From Bacteriovorax stolpii (lineage in GTDB: Bacteria; Bdellovibrionota; Bacteriovoracia; Bacteriovoracales; Bacteriovoracaceae): 6,693 nucleotides of DNA. The stretch's first letter is position 1. Each line of letters begins with the position of its first letter. A program made the position numbers and the translations under genes. The stretch lies in assembly GCA_945862475.1 (NCBI GenBank), contig CAMAYW010000134.1:1-6693 (forward strand), written 5' to 3'. The notes under the pieces were generated by a model. It did no database searches and was not told where the DNA came from. It saw only the letters and a list, made by a program, of their open reading frames with translations. Shown here in pieces: positions 6,194 to 6,693 of the stretch.

Positions 6194-6693
6194 TTATTTC
6201 AGTAGTTTAGAAGATTCAAAGGCATCTACAATCGAACCATAAACAGACAGAGAACTAAAAAGAACAGGATTGGTCGATCCAGGAAGATTCACCTTCAGAT
6301 TCGGATAGCGCCTCGATGTATCAATCATGAGGGCCCTTACAGCTTCGGCATCCATTTTCGTATCATACGACAGGAGTAGAGTCGCGACCCCCGCAGCTGT
6401 TGGCGATGCCATCGAAGTCCCAGAGTAAGAATCATACTTATTATCTGGAGTCGTAGAGAGTATATCCACACCAGGAGCAAAGAAATCAACCGACTTCTTT
6501 CCATAGTTTGAAAATTTGGCCGGAAGAGTTAATCCCTTCTGATAAGAAGACGCTCCAATCTCTAACCAATTAGAAAATTCTTTATTGTTGGCCTTGTCCT
6601 GACGGTTAGGAAAGTTTGCTTCTGTATCATTATTTTGATTCGAGTTCCCAGCAGCATGAACTAAAAGTACACCTTTCGATTCAGCATATCTCA
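6194..6693 (-). CDS. Subtilisin-like serine protease (S8 family), C-terminal part
   Basis: This partial gene runs off the right edge; 165 residues and the stop are visible, and the N-terminus with the catalytic Asp and His is outside the window. The visible part carries the two C-terminal subtilase landmarks. LLVHAAGNSNQN holds the oxyanion-hole Asn (codon 6646-6644). YSGTSMASPTAAGVATLL holds the nucleophile Ser (codon 6415-6413), the standard G-T-S-M-A-x-P signature. Between them are the usual IGAS (45-48), FSNYG (60-64) and FFAPGVDILST (70-80) segments. The frame is open well upstream of the GTG at 6469-6467, so that codon is internal and not the start. The protein ends about 72 residues after the catalytic Ser, with no room for a P-domain or long C-terminal sorting domain. 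Subtilases are mostly exported; a signal peptide cannot be checked here. The gene forms its own unit ending at the hairpin just downstream. Confidence 0.95.
   Translation of the reverse strand, partial: RYAESKGVLLVHAAGNSNQNNDTEANFPNRQDKANNKEFSNWLEIGASSYQKGLTLPAKFSNYGKKSVDFFAPGVDILSTTPDNKYDSYSGTSMASPTAAGVATLLLSYDTKMDAEAVRALMIDTSRRYPNLKVNLPGSTNPVLFSSLSVYGSIVDAFESSKLLK

Noticed and set aside
6194..6469. Short 91-codon gene starting at an internal GTG
   Set aside because: The same frame is open to the window edge and encodes further subtilase motifs upstream, so this is only the tail of a longer protease gene.

Overview
This looks like an ordinary chromosomal window from an AT-leaning (about 40% GC by eye) Gram-negative bacterium. 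Three kinds of evidence point to a diderm: a diderm-type lipoprotein, a secreted protein, and an AsmA-like envelope protein. The TIGR03546/TIGR03545 pair, a fused two-subunit 2-oxo acid dehydrogenase E1, a subtilisin-like protease and many secreted or lipidated hypothetical proteins together suggest a predatory or Bdellovibrionota-like lineage (Bdellovibrio/Bacteriovorax relatives). That placement is inferred from gene content and is not proven here. I see no rRNA, tRNA, CRISPR array, insertion sequence, integrase or phage gene.

Layout. Bases 1-495 (minus strand) hold the N-terminal part of an exported, cysteine-containing protein that begins with a TTG codon. A 209-base divergent gap follows. 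Bases 705-3131 (plus strand) hold a tight two-gene operon: a small membrane protein of the TIGR03546/DUF2062-like type, then a 628-residue membrane-anchored protein of the TIGR03545 type with AsmA-like and coiled-coil regions. This operon ends in a strong bidirectional hairpin terminator at 3130-3164. The same hairpin ends the convergent minus-strand gene at 3163-5334, an E1 enzyme with alpha and beta subunits fused, most like branched-chain 2-oxo acid dehydrogenase. Upstream of it on the minus strand are a GTG-start lipoprotein (5408-6097), a rho-independent terminator (6152-6182), and the C-terminal part of a subtilisin-family protease (6194 to the window end).

How the genes relate. The TIGR03546/TIGR03545 pair is the only clear functional unit; its organisation suggests a two-part inner-membrane/periplasm machine of unknown role. 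The E1 gene would catalyse oxidative decarboxylation of 2-oxo acids, probably those from Val/Leu/Ile breakdown, but no E2 or E3 partner is visible. The lipoprotein lies 73 bases upstream of E1 and could be co-transcribed with it, though no shared function is evident. The protease forms a separate transcription unit that ends at its own terminator. I did not find convincing evidence of a new defence, mobile or regulatory system. The best leads are the AsmA-like/DUF2062-like pair and the apparently duplicated domain in the lipoprotein.
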